This document shows positions 8,796 to 16,735 of a stretch of 46,201 nucleotides of DNA, piece after piece. This DNA comes from an uncultured Actinomycetes bacterium. Lineage in GTDB: Bacteria; Actinomycetota; Actinomycetes; Nanopelagicales; Nanopelagicaceae. The stretch lies in the NCBI GenBank assembly GCA_903850565.1, contig CAINLV010000063.1, forward strand, positions 1 to 46,201. The letters are read 5' to 3'. The notes under the pieces are model-generated. The model saw only the letters and a list, made by a program, of their open reading frames with translations. It did not search any database and had not been told where the DNA came from. How positions within the stretch are numbered: position 1 is the stretch's first letter; the number at the start of each line of letters is the position of its first letter. Position numbers and translations under genes: made by a program.

Positions 8796-10091
8796 TTAAC
8801 TTGCAGGCGCTCCGATAACTCGGAAAATTGTTAAACTAAAGTTGGAAGGATCTAAAGTTCGGCGACCATCAACAACGGCTTTTACCCCAGGGAAATCTGT
8901 CGCGGTAAGAGTTTTGTATTCCTTGTGATCGGCTTGAAGAATTAAACCTTCCACAGGCTCCCCAATTTTATAAGGCGTAAATCCATATTTGATGATTTCA
9001 TCATCGGTGTACATGGGGTCGTGGACTACAACTAGCGCGCCTTGGGCTTTTAGCGCCGTCACGGTAGGGAAGACGCCGGAGAATGCAGATTCCTTAACGC
9101 CACCTCGATAAGAAATTCCTAATACGGCAATTTTCTTGCCTTCAAGGGAGCCAAGGGATCCAGCCAAAATATTGACGGCGTGGCTTGGCATTCCCGCATT
9201 AGCTTCACGTGCAGAACGAACCACGGTGGCGGCAGGATCGTTCCATAAATAGAAACGCGGATAGATAGGAATGCAATGGCCACCCACTGCAATGCCTGGT
9301 TGATGAATATGACTGTAAGGCTGCGAGTTGGATGCGGAAATTACCTTTGAGATATCGATATTGGCGGTCTCGGCAAAAATCGCAAATTGATTCGCAAGAG
9401 CAATGTTGACATCGCGATAGGTGGTTTCGGCCAATTTAGCCATTTCGCTCGCCTCGCAGGTGAGTAAATCCCAAACACCATTGGGCTCTACCAAGTCTGG
9501 ACGATCATCGAAATCCAAGACCTCTTTGTAAAAGGCGATGCCGGCAGCTGTGCTTGCAGAGTCGATGCCTCCGACTAGCTTCGGATATTTTCGAAGGTCG
9601 GCAAAGACCCTGCCGGTAAGAACGCGTTCTGGAGAGAAAACAACGTGAAAATCCACGCCAGCTTTCAACCCAGATCCTGCTTCAAGTGCTGGTGTAAATC
9701 TATTTCTAGTTGTCCCAACCGGAAGGGTTGTTTCATAGGACACTAAAGTGCCTGGCTTAAGTCCGGCGGCGATTTTTGCGGTTGCATCATCCATCCAACC
9801 AAAATCGGGGATTCCTTCGTTGTCTACAAAGAGAGGGACGACAACTACTACTGCTTGAGATTGCGCGACGGCACTGGTCGTATCTGTTGTTGCTCGGAGG
9901 TTTCCGCTACCCACAACTTCCTTCAAATATTCACTTAAGAACGCTTCTCCTGGGAATGGTTCGGTGCCCGCATTGACTTGGTCAACAGTTGTGGCGTTAA
10001 CATCACAACCAATAACTTCATGCCCTTTCTTGGCGAATTGAACTGCTAAGGGCAACCCAATTTTTCCTAAAGCAACGACGGCAATTTTCAT
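8796..10091 (-). CDS. Nucleotide sugar dehydrogenase, WbpA-like (UDP-GlcNAc 6-dehydrogenase type)
   Basis: The 431-residue UDP-sugar dehydrogenase begins with an NAD-binding Rossmann motif (VVALGKIGLPLAVQFAKKG). It has the SPERVLTGRVFADLRKYPKLV substrate-domain segment and the catalytic cysteine in AVGGHCIPIYP. The C-terminal domain starts IAVLGISYRGGVKESAFS. The family oxidises C6 of UDP-HexNAc to the uronic acid using two NAD+. In this operon it sits last, with an oxidoreductase, an aminotransferase and an acetyltransferase upstream, which matches the WbpA-B-E-D set that makes UDP-2,3-diacetamido-2,3-dideoxy-glucuronic acid. It overlaps the oxidoreductase by four bases. ManNAc dehydrogenase is the main alternative. 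Confidence 0.87.
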   Translation of the reverse strand: MKIAVVALGKIGLPLAVQFAKKGHEVIGCDVNATTVDQVNAGTEPFPGEAFLSEYLKEVVGSGNLRATTDTTSAVAQSQAVVVVVPLFVDNEGIPDFGWMDDATAKIAAGLKPGTLVSYETTLPVGTTRNRFTPALEAGSGLKAGVDFHVVFSPERVLTGRVFADLRKYPKLVGGIDSASTAAGIAFYKEVLDFDDRPDLVEPNGVWDLLTCEASEMAKLAETTYRDVNIALANQFAIFAETANIDISKVISASNSQPYSHIHQPGIAVGGHCIPIYPRFYLWNDPAATVVRSAREANAGMPSHAVNILAGSLGSLEGKKIAVLGISYRGGVKESAFSGVFPTVTALKAQGALVVVHDPMYTDDEIIKYGFTPYKIGEPVEGLILQADHKEYKTLTATDFPGVKAVVDGRRTLDPSNFSLTIFRVIGAPAS

Positions 10092-11086
10092 AGCGAGATA
10101 GTTTCCTTACTGGTAGCACTTTGGAGCATTGCTTCGGCAACGGCAACGGTGGCAAGGCCTTGTTCCATGGTCACGATTCTTTCTGTCGCCCCTGGTAGGC
10201 CTAGTACTGCATCCCGGAATGCTTCATGCTCAGAACGAAGCGGTTCAGGTTTAGTTATTGCATAGCGAACGACATCGCCTTCGCTGACACCGCGAAATGC
10301 AGCAACCGAATCCCATTCAGTCGCAACGGAGGCATTTGCATAATAAGTCAGGTCGGCGGTCAAGGTGTCGGCGACCAGAGTTCCGCGTTCGCCAGTAACC
10401 ATTGTTAACCGCTCTTTAAAAGGAGTTAACCAATTGACCAAGTGATTAGTGATGATTCCATTTCGCAATTCACCAATTGCGGCAACCATATCTTCGTGGG
10501 CTCGGCCAGATTTATGCGCCGTCCTGGCAGAGATTGTGGCAAATGGGGAACGAGCAACCCACGCTGTTAAATCGATATCGTGCGTTGCTAAATCTTTAAC
10601 AACTCCGACATCGGCAATGCGGGCAGGAAAGGGACCTTGGCGCCGGGTGATTATTTGGTAGACCTCACCCAAATCACCATCATCTAATTTCTTTCGAAGC
10701 TGTTGTAGGGCCGGGTTGTAACGTTCAATATGTCCGACCGCACCCACTAAACCGCGACTAGCAAATGCTGCAGTGATTCGTTGGGCTGCGGGGGTATCGA
10801 CGGCTAGCGGTTTTTCGATCATGGCATGAACGCCAGCCTCAGCAAGAGCTAACGCTAGTTCTTCATGAAAGGCCGTTGGAGCCGCCACCATGGCGTAATC
10901 AATTCCTAATTTAATTAATTCCGCAACAGTGGCAAGAACTGGACGACCCCCAGCGACTCCATGTGCATCTCCCATGGGGTCTGATACCGCGATCAGATCT
11001 ACGCCATCAAGTGACCCTAGAACTCGAGCATGGTGGCGACCCATCATGCCCAATCCGACTAACCCTGCTCGAAGTTTGGCGGCCAT
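10088..11086 (-). CDS. Gfo/Idh/MocA oxidoreductase, WbpB/WlbA-like
   Basis: The 332-residue protein has the Rossmann motif GLVGLGMMGRHHARVLGSL, the EKPLAVDTPAAQ segment with the conserved active-site lysine, and GHIERYNPALQQLRKKL typical of sugar-nucleotide members. KDLATHDIDLTAWV carries the catalytic-type Asp/His. WbpB/WlbA oxidises C3 of UDP-GlcNAcA to the 3-keto sugar, the substrate of the PLP aminotransferase encoded immediately upstream in the operon. Stop and start of adjacent genes abut or overlap (four bases downstream, one base upstream), so co-translation is likely. The assignment to this reaction is by context, not by residue-level proof. Confidence 0.87.
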   Translation of the reverse strand: MAAKLRAGLVGLGMMGRHHARVLGSLDGVDLIAVSDPMGDAHGVAGGRPVLATVAELIKLGIDYAMVAAPTAFHEELALALAEAGVHAMIEKPLAVDTPAAQRITAAFASRGLVGAVGHIERYNPALQQLRKKLDDGDLGEVYQIITRRQGPFPARIADVGVVKDLATHDIDLTAWVARSPFATISARTAHKSGRAHEDMVAAIGELRNGIITNHLVNWLTPFKERLTMVTGERGTLVADTLTADLTYYANASVATEWDSVAAFRGVSEGDVVRYAITKPEPLRSEHEAFRDAVLGLPGATERIVTMEQGLATVAVAEAMLQSATSKETISL

Positions 11087-12169
11087 TTATAAAGTCGCTG
11101 CTACTTCATTGACGGCAGTGACGATCGTTTCTAAATCTGCTTGGGAGAGCGAGGGATGGACTGGAAGCGATAAGCATTCTTTGATGACCAATTCAGTTTC
11201 TGGAAGATCAATCGTGAGATCAAAGGATGGCAAGCGGTGAATCGGTGTTGGGTAATAAACACCTGAGCCGACTCCGCGTTCGGTTAATCCAGCCATAAAT
11301 GCATCCCGCTTTTCGGCAGAGCCACCAGGGATTCTTATGGTGTATTGGTGATACGAGTGGGTGGTGTTGGGAGCCAAGTAAGGAACCACGACGCCCTTTA
11401 GATGTGCATCCAAATAAGCGGCATTGTCCTGGCGGGTTTTTGTCCATCCTGGCAATTTCCGAAGTTGAACTCGGCCGATGGCTGCATGGATATCGGTCAT
11501 TCGGGTGTTAAAACCAATGATTTCATTCTTGTAGCGAATTTCTTGTCCTTGATTTCGAAGAAGTCTCAGAGTACGTGCGATATCGACATCGTCGGTGACA
11601 ACCATTCCACCTTCACCCGCGGTCATGTTCTTTGTGGGGTAGAAGGAGAAGGATGCAACAAGGCCAAATTCGCCAGAATTGCGACCATTGAGTGAAGCCA
11701 GATGGCCTTGGGCGGCATCTTCAATTATTTTGACACCATACTTAGCGGAAATTTCTTCATATCGATCCATCGCGGCAATATGGCCGTACAAGTGAACCGG
11801 CATAATCGCTTTTGTCTTTGATGTGATCAAAGTTTCCACGTGATCTGGATCCATGTTGAAAGTCTTTGGGTCGATATCGGCGAAGATAGGTACTCCACCA
11901 GCCAGCACCACCGAGTTAGCAGTCGCGGCAAATGAAAAGGATGGCACGATAACTTCATCGCCAGGATTAATTCCTGCGGCGATAAAGCCCAAATGAAGGG
12001 CAGATGTTCCAGAGTTCATCGCAACGCAATGACGCCCGCCAACATATTCGGAGAACTCGGCTTCAAAGGCAGCAACCTCAGGGCCTTGTGCCAACATTCC
12101 GGAACGAAGGACTCGGTCAACGGCTTCGCGTTCTTCATCGCCAATTATTGGCTTCGCTGCTGGAATCAT
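11087..12169 (-). CDS. DegT/DnrJ/EryC1/StrS aminotransferase, WbpE-like
   Basis: The 360-residue sugar aminotransferase begins MIPAAKPIIGDEEREAV. It has the NSGTSALHLGF phosphate-binding segment, the PLP aspartate D151 in IEDAAQGHLASLNGR, and the Schiff-base lysine K180 in SFYPTKNMTAGEGG. The C-terminal GVYYPTPIHRLP segment contacts substrate in relatives. WbpE/WlbC transfers an amino group from glutamate to the 3-keto UDP-uronic acid. It shares one base with the acetyltransferase gene upstream and abuts the oxidoreductase gene downstream. Other 3- or 4-ketosugar substrates are possible in principle; the neighbours favour the 3-amino route. Confidence 0.9.
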   Translation of the reverse strand: MIPAAKPIIGDEEREAVDRVLRSGMLAQGPEVAAFEAEFSEYVGGRHCVAMNSGTSALHLGFIAAGINPGDEVIVPSFSFAATANSVVLAGGVPIFADIDPKTFNMDPDHVETLITSKTKAIMPVHLYGHIAAMDRYEEISAKYGVKIIEDAAQGHLASLNGRNSGEFGLVASFSFYPTKNMTAGEGGMVVTDDVDIARTLRLLRNQGQEIRYKNEIIGFNTRMTDIHAAIGRVQLRKLPGWTKTRQDNAAYLDAHLKGVVVPYLAPNTTHSYHQYTIRIPGGSAEKRDAFMAGLTERGVGSGVYYPTPIHRLPSFDLTIDLPETELVIKECLSLPVHPSLSQADLETIVTAVNEVAATL

Positions 12170-12780
12170 TATTTATCACTTTCTTCGATGAGTTGATCGG
12201 ATGAAATTTCGGTGTAAATCTTCTGGCTCTCGGGGCATCGGAACTGATGATTGCCAATGTCTTCTAGCGGCAGCCCAGCTTTGCCAACCCAACGGATCCT
12301 TCGTGCCGGGACTCCGGCCACTAGGGCAAAATCCGGCACATCTTTAGTGACAACGGCACCTGCGGCTACCAGTGCCCAAGCACCGATCGTTACTGGCGCA
12401 ACGCATACGGCACGGGCGCCGATACTTGCACCATCTTTAATGGTAACTCCGACCGCATCCCAGTCGCTTGCCGACTTCAAGGTGCCATCAGGATTAACAG
12501 ACCGTGGAAATTGGTCATTGGTCAGCACCACGGCAGGGCCGATAAAGACGCCGTCGCCTAAAGTGGCTGGCTCATAGACCAGGGCATAATTTTGAACTTT
12601 GCAGTTATCGCCCATGACCACACCTGATCCGATGTAAGCCCCACGCCCGATGATGCAGTTCTGACCCATCGCAACTTTGTCTCGGACTTGGACCAAATGC
12701 CAGATGGAACTGCCATCCCCAATAACGGCGCTTTCATCTACATCTGCGCTCGGCGCAATTCGGGGAGGTCGGTTAGACAC
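12169..12780 (-). CDS. Left-handed beta-helix N-acetyltransferase, WbpD/WlbB-like
   Basis: The 203-residue product is built of hexapeptide repeats from about residue 8 to 160 (for example NCIIGRGAYIGSGVVMG and SIGARAVCVAPVTIGAWALVAAGAVVTKDV), ending in the PARRIRWVGKAG segment typical of the WbpD/WlbB group. These acetyl-CoA enzymes acetylate the 3-amino group of UDP-GlcNAc3NA. The start is GTG at 12780. The gene follows the glycosyltransferase by 18 bases and overlaps the aminotransferase by one. The C-terminal extension has two Cys/His-like positions (HQFRCPESQKIY) reminiscent of a small zinc-ribbon remnant; this is weak. Confidence 0.88.
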   Translation of the reverse strand: MSNRPPRIAPSADVDESAVIGDGSSIWHLVQVRDKVAMGQNCIIGRGAYIGSGVVMGDNCKVQNYALVYEPATLGDGVFIGPAVVLTNDQFPRSVNPDGTLKSASDWDAVGVTIKDGASIGARAVCVAPVTIGAWALVAAGAVVTKDVPDFALVAGVPARRIRWVGKAGLPLEDIGNHQFRCPESQKIYTEISSDQLIEESDK

Positions 12781-12798
12781 CCGCTAAGCCTACCTTGA

Positions 12799-13890
12799 TC
12801 AGATCAACAAGCTTTTAATGGCGCTGGCAAAAGCCTGATATTCGGCCGCGCCTAGGAGGTGATTTTGCGCCCAGTGGCGCCCTCGTTCGCGAATTGCAAC
12901 AACCTCATCTGGGTGGTTTTCCCAGTGAACCAACTGCTTAGCGACAGAAGCTGCAAGATGCTCATTTTCGCCCAAGGCGATTACCCCACCCTGACTCTCT
13001 TCCACTAGCGCCACGCATCGAGGAAGGGAACTAGATATCGTCGCAAGTCCTGCCGCGAGGTATTCATACAACTTGCTGGGGATTGCATCCTGAAAGGCAG
13101 GAGTTTGGTCTAGTAGTGACAGGCCAACCCATGCCCCTTCGGCATATTTCCAAGATTTAGCTGGAGGCAACTTTCCATGAAAATGTACTCGATCGCGAGC
13201 TGGACTGGTTTCCAACCAGGAGTTGATAAAACTTTGGTCAGCAGGAGCAATGGCGCCGATGATGTCAAAGGCCCAATTCGGTGAAAGCTCCGCGGCCGTT
13301 AGCATCGTATGGAGCCCGCGTGATGCTCGGACATCGCCAATGTAAATAGCTCTCGGCATTTTCGACATTTCCCCGCTTGGGGTAATCAAATCAAGATCGG
13401 GAAGATTTCGAATCACGATGCGACGCTTTGCCGTTAAAGGTGGAACATGCTGATCGGCAACTGAGGTCAGGTGCGCATTGCGTGCGGCTGACGTAGCGCT
13501 GCGCGCAATGGCTTTTGCTATCCACCCAATTAAGCCTTTGGACCAAGCCCGATCCTTGAGCAGCCGTAAATAATCTTCGTGAACATCGGCAACCAATTTT
13601 TGACCTCGAAATTTACTTATGAAAAAAGTGGTGACAAGCAGATCTGGTGCAATAACAATTACAACTTTCCCCGATGTTCGCAATGGCAGAGTGAGATCTC
13701 GTATTACTCGCGCGGCAAAGCCTCTTCCACCCGGAGCGCGATGAAATTCAACTTTTTCAGGTGCATCCGTAGCTACACCTAAAGCCCATACTTCAACGGA
13801 AAGCCCGGATTTTATTAGCGCCGAAGCTAGTCGGTGGAGTCTGGCATCGCTGACATTATCGGCCGAAGAAATCAGCGAGACATCAGTCAT
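12799..13890 (-). CDS. Glycosyltransferase of the surface polysaccharide operon
   Basis: The 363-residue GT-B-like protein has an N-terminal domain with VIVIAPDLLVTTFFISKFRG and LVADVHEDYLRLL (the VxDxHE signature of GT4-like enzymes). Its C-terminal donor domain has RAIYIGDVRASRGLHTMLTA and then GLSLLDQTPAFQDAIPSKLYEYLAAGLATI, which has the EX7-type acidic region. It overlaps the ABC ATPase gene by one base and precedes the acetyltransferase, so it probably adds one residue to the repeat unit exported by the neighbouring ABC transporter. Its family is clear; its donor and acceptor are not. Confidence 0.83.
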   Translation of the reverse strand: MTDVSLISSADNVSDARLHRLASALIKSGLSVEVWALGVATDAPEKVEFHRAPGGRGFAARVIRDLTLPLRTSGKVVIVIAPDLLVTTFFISKFRGQKLVADVHEDYLRLLKDRAWSKGLIGWIAKAIARSATSAARNAHLTSVADQHVPPLTAKRRIVIRNLPDLDLITPSGEMSKMPRAIYIGDVRASRGLHTMLTAAELSPNWAFDIIGAIAPADQSFINSWLETSPARDRVHFHGKLPPAKSWKYAEGAWVGLSLLDQTPAFQDAIPSKLYEYLAAGLATISSSLPRCVALVEESQGGVIALGENEHLAASVAKQLVHWENHPDEVVAIRERGRHWAQNHLLGAAEYQAFASAIKSLLI

Positions 13891-14669
13891 TACATATCCT
13901 CAAGATTTGAAGGAAGCGTTCCGACTTTTAGGAATTTCAAATATTCGTCAACGATTGCCTCCGGATTCCCCTTCGAAAGCATCGTTCCTTTGTGCAGCCA
14001 AATCGCCGAATCGCACAAATCATTAACTGTTTGAAGCGCGTGCGAGACGATGACGATAGTCCGAGCTTCGGCACATAATTCGCGCATTCGATTAAAAGAT
14101 TTTTCTTTAAAGGCGGCGTCGCCGGCAGATAAGGCTTCATCTAACAGCAAAATGTCTGGAGTCATATTGACCGCAACCGAGAAGGCAACCCGACCATACA
14201 TTCCAGATGAATAAGTCCGCACCGGCATATCGATAAAGCCATCAGGCAGCGCGGCAAAATCCGATATTTCCTCAGTTTTTGATTCGATCTCTGCTCGCGA
14301 CATTCCCGAAGCAAGGCCACCCAAGATGATGTTGTCCCGACCAGATAAAGCAGGATTAAATCCAACGCCGAGCGCAAGCAAGGTGGAAATCTTTCCATTA
14401 ACAGTGATCCGGCCTTCGGTTGGCGGCAAAATTCCAGCGATAGCCCGCATCAAAGTGGATTTACCTGCTCCATTTGCGCCGACAATGCCTAGGACCGAAC
14501 CGTGTGGAATATCAAGTGTTAAATGTTTTACTGCTTCTACAACCCGCATGCGAACTTTTTCGCCTTTGCTTGCGCGCATGACCGCATTTTTCAGCGTCTT
14601 TTTAGTATCTACATTTATTTTATATTTAATTGAAAGATCTTCAATTCGCACTGCCAACTCTTCTGGCAT
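13890..14669 (-). CDS. wzt: Polysaccharide ABC exporter, ATP-binding subunit (Wzt/TagH-like)
   Basis: From ATG 14669 the product has 259 residues: Walker A GANGAGKST at about 64-72, Q-loop region GKISTLLALGVGFNPALSGRDN, signature YSSGMYGRVAF, Walker B DILLLDEALSAGD and switch His in VSHAL. The VxFSVAV and ALSAGDxxFxxKS segments are those of the polysaccharide/teichoic acid exporters. The frame is open up to ATG 14747, which would overlap the permease gene by 65 bases; ATG 14669 avoids this and fits the family start. There is no long C-terminal carbohydrate-binding domain, so the substrate is probably not recognised by a Wzt-C domain. Confidence 0.92.
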   Translation of the reverse strand: MPEELAVRIEDLSIKYKINVDTKKTLKNAVMRASKGEKVRMRVVEAVKHLTLDIPHGSVLGIVGANGAGKSTLMRAIAGILPPTEGRITVNGKISTLLALGVGFNPALSGRDNIILGGLASGMSRAEIESKTEEISDFAALPDGFIDMPVRTYSSGMYGRVAFSVAVNMTPDILLLDEALSAGDAAFKEKSFNRMRELCAEARTIVIVSHALQTVNDLCDSAIWLHKGTMLSKGNPEAIVDEYLKFLKVGTLPSNLEDM

Positions 14670-14682
14670 CTGCTCAGCTTTG

Positions 14683-15567
14683 TTAAATTCGGACCGCAAA
14701 GTCGCGCTCCCTTGATATGAAAAAATATCCGCCGATGAGAACTGCAAGAGCGGCCCAGGTTAGGCATCCAATGATTTCTGCCAATGTAGGCGCCTTTCCA
14801 GATATCCACACCTCCGAAGTTGCTGACAAGGTTGGACCGAGCGGATTTATGAAGAGAAATATCCGGTGCCAGCCATGCAGGATTTCTGGGCGCCACAAAA
14901 CCGGAGATGAGTACAACCAAATTCGGGTGATGTAACTGAGCAACTTATTAGTGTCGCGGAAGTAGACATTCATTGTTGCAAAAAGTAGTCCCAGACCAAA
15001 TCCAGTAATTCCGACGCAGGCAATAATGAAGGGCGCCCAGAGATAAGTAAAACTTAAACCGGGGATTTGCGTATGCGGGAAGAATAATTTGCCCACCAAG
15101 ACAACAAGTGCGTAAACCGGCAATGTTGGTAAGAAAGCCCAGAATGCGCTGATGGCGCTGGAAAGAGGTAGCAAGGCTCTCGGGAAGGCCTGGTTCAAAA
15201 TTAACCTGCCGCCAGCAGTAATGGAGAGCGCGCCACCATTAATGCAGTTCGAGGCGAAATAGAAGGTAAAAAGCTCGATCAAAATGTGAGCCAGGGTGGA
15301 AAGGCCAGAGGTCTTACTAGCGCCACTTCGAATTACTGTTACCAGCAAGAAATAAACCATTGCTAATAGCAGTGGGTTGAGAACCAACCAGACCTTGCCT
15401 AGCTTGGAATCTAGGTATTCAGCCTTATCGGCGAATCGGGAGAGTTCGATGGCAAAGGCGCGACGGCGCCAAAATTCCCGAAGGTAGGGAATCATCGGAG
15501 GAAGTGAGGCCCGATGGGGCTCAAAAACCTGGATGCGCGGCGCGAAATTCTCTTTTGGGCTGGCCAT
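14683..15567 (-). CDS. wzm: Polysaccharide ABC exporter, permease subunit (Wzm-like)
   Basis: The 294-residue ABC-2-type permease has a cytoplasmic N-terminus followed by ELSRFADKAEYLDSKLGKVW (the family's 'R.....Y..S.LG..W' entry). Six hydrophobic helices and the NVYFRDTNKLLSYITRIWLYSSPVLW segment before the last helices are both typical of Wzm. It is the first gene of the seven-gene minus-strand operon and pairs with the ATPase 13 bases downstream. Together they export a completed polysaccharide or glycolipid across the membrane. The divergent spacer to the next gene contains a perfect 17-base palindrome (15664-15680). Confidence 0.9.
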   Translation of the reverse strand: MASPKENFAPRIQVFEPHRASLPPMIPYLREFWRRRAFAIELSRFADKAEYLDSKLGKVWLVLNPLLLAMVYFLLVTVIRSGASKTSGLSTLAHILIELFTFYFASNCINGGALSITAGGRLILNQAFPRALLPLSSAISAFWAFLPTLPVYALVVLVGKLFFPHTQIPGLSFTYLWAPFIIACVGITGFGLGLLFATMNVYFRDTNKLLSYITRIWLYSSPVLWRPEILHGWHRIFLFINPLGPTLSATSEVWISGKAPTLAEIIGCLTWAALAVLIGGYFFISRERDFAVRI

Positions 15568-15663
15568 GATGGGCTAAGTCTGCCATCTAAACGGCTGTGG
15601 ATTACACATAAACGGGTAAAGCCAAGAATGGATCTGTCGTATCCAGTCAATATTGCCGTCGTG

Positions 15664-15680
15664 CTGACCGATTCGGTCAG
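15664..15680. promoter_or_regulatory. Perfect palindrome, candidate operator between divergent genes
   Basis: CTGACCGA-T-TCGGTCAG has 8-base arms around a single T. It lies in the 142-base spacer between the polysaccharide export operon (minus) and the exported Lys-rich protein gene (plus), about 30 bases before the ATG of the latter. The AT-rich AAAATATCG directly after it could be part of a -10 region, so a bound regulator would affect that promoter. Recognition by any particular regulator is not known. Confidence 0.45.
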
Positions 15681-15709
15681 AAAATATCGATTCTTGACGA
15701 AAGGCAACA

Positions 15710-16141
15710 ATGAATATCGGCAAAAAGAATAAATACGCCAGAACATTAATCTGCGCTGCGCTAGTGGGCTCATTACTTGGCTCTGGGGCGATTGCTCAGG
15801 CGGCTACGCCAGAACCCCTTCCTCCCGTTCCTGCCCTCCCTGCAGCAGCTCCAGTGGCTCCGGTCACGCCGGTAACCACGACAGTGGCTCCAATTCCCAC
15901 CAAACCAGCGGCGGTGAAAAAGACGGTGAAAAAGGCGGTGAAGAAGAAGGCAAGCAGCGCCGCCCGAAAAACCGTAACGAAGCCCAGAGTGAAGAAGGTC
16001 TCTCTAGGTAGCAAACTCAAAAGCGCCTTGAAATCAATTGTCTCCCCCACAGTCAAAACTAAACGGGCAAAATCAACTAGCGCGGCAACAAAGCGAACTG
16101 CCGTGAAAAAGCGAGTGCACCGAGTAAGAGCTCGAGCGTAA
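15710..16141 (+). CDS. Exported Pro/Ala/Lys-rich polycationic protein
   Basis: The 143-residue product has a Sec signal peptide ending AIAQAA (about residue 32), then a Pro/Ala/Val linker (PEPLPPVPALPAAAPVAPV) and a histone H1-like basic tail full of KK and KR (residues about 68-143, with blocks such as KKTVKKAVKKKASSAARK). AAAGG-type ribosome site (GAAAGG, 15699-15704) precedes ATG 15710. The tail resembles H1/HU-type C-termini, but the signal peptide argues for an extracytoplasmic location, where it could bind acidic glycan or teichoic material. No family assigned. Confidence 0.75.
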   Translation: MNIGKKNKYARTLICAALVGSLLGSGAIAQAATPEPLPPVPALPAAAPVAPVTPVTTTVAPIPTKPAAVKKTVKKAVKKKASSAARKTVTKPRVKKVSLGSKLKSALKSIVSPTVKTKRAKSTSAATKRTAVKKRVHRVRARA

Positions 16142-16157
16142 AACCCGGAGAGGTAAA

Positions 16158-16207
16158 AGTGAGGGTAGAAATTTGGCGTGGGTCTATCCCTCGCTCCTAC
16201 CCTCACT
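16158..16207 (+). terminator. Inverted repeat after the Lys-rich gene, likely terminator
   Basis: AGTGAGGGTAG at 16158-16168 is perfectly complementary to CTACCCTCACT at 16197-16207, with a 28-base loop. Only TCTT follows, so it is a weak intrinsic terminator or a structured 3' end. It starts 17 bases after the stop codon of the gene ending at 16141. Confidence 0.5.
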
Positions 16208-16312
16208 CTTATCGCAGAGGATTGACATGAATTTTGCGGTTAGACCTGATTCAATCAATCAGATCAACTAAGTGGAGAAAGTGATAAAGATTGCTTGTGT
16301 TAACAGGGTACC

Positions 16313-16343
16313 GAGAACTCTTGTAGCGAGTATTCTCAAGGAG
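16313..16343 (+). promoter_or_regulatory. 5' UTR hairpin next to the ribosome site of hpf
   Basis: CGAGAACTC and GAGTATTCTC can fold into a stem (GAGAA/TTCTC plus CTC/GAG with a two-base bulge). It ends immediately before AAGGAG (16338-16343). A hairpin abutting the Shine-Dalgarno sequence could modulate translation of the hibernation factor. This is a structural reading only. Confidence 0.3.
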
Positions 16344-16381
16344 TAACTTGTTTAGTGGCAAAGATCGAGAGAGGGAATTTC

Positions 16382-16726
16382 ATGGACATCGTTATTCATT
16401 CCAGAAACGCTCAACTAGCCGAAGATTTTCGGGGGATAGCCACAGAGAAATTAAATTCGCTGGATCGTTTTAGCGTTGTAGTAGAAGGAATTAAAGTAGA
16501 GGTGATACACGAAGCAAATCCACATTTTGGAAAAGCTTCCCATTCGGTTACCTTGACGACACATGGCAGCGGTCCATTTCTGCGAGCGGACGGACAGGCT
16601 TTCAATGATGTGGCGGCATTCGATCTAGCCGTTAAGAGTTTAGAGTTGCAACTTCGAAAAGCTCATGAGCGGGCCAAAGAGTATGTTCATGACACGCTTC
16701 GACATAAAGATGTGGTTGGCGAATAA
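16382..16726 (+). CDS. hpf: Ribosome hibernation promoting factor, short form (HPF/YfiA family)
   Basis: The 114-residue product MDIVIHSRNAQLAEDFRGIA to the basic C-terminal KSLELQLRKAHERAKEY helix is the conserved HPF/RaiA domain (beta-alpha-beta-beta-beta-alpha). It binds the decoding centre of the 30S subunit and blocks translation in stationary phase. There is no long C-terminal dimerisation domain, so it is the short type, whereas many Actinobacteria carry the long type. ATG 16382 with GAGAGGG just upstream gives the family start. GTG 16355, which also has AAGGAG 11 bases before it, is an alternative that adds nine residues. Confidence 0.85.
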   Translation: MDIVIHSRNAQLAEDFRGIATEKLNSLDRFSVVVEGIKVEVIHEANPHFGKASHSVTLTTHGSGPFLRADGQAFNDVAAFDLAVKSLELQLRKAHERAKEYVHDTLRHKDVVGE

Positions 16727-16735
16727 CTTCAATCG

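Noticed and set aside
16227-16271. A 14-codon frame after GAGG between the Lys-rich gene and hpf.
   Set aside because: Short frames of this length are expected by chance; nothing else supports it.
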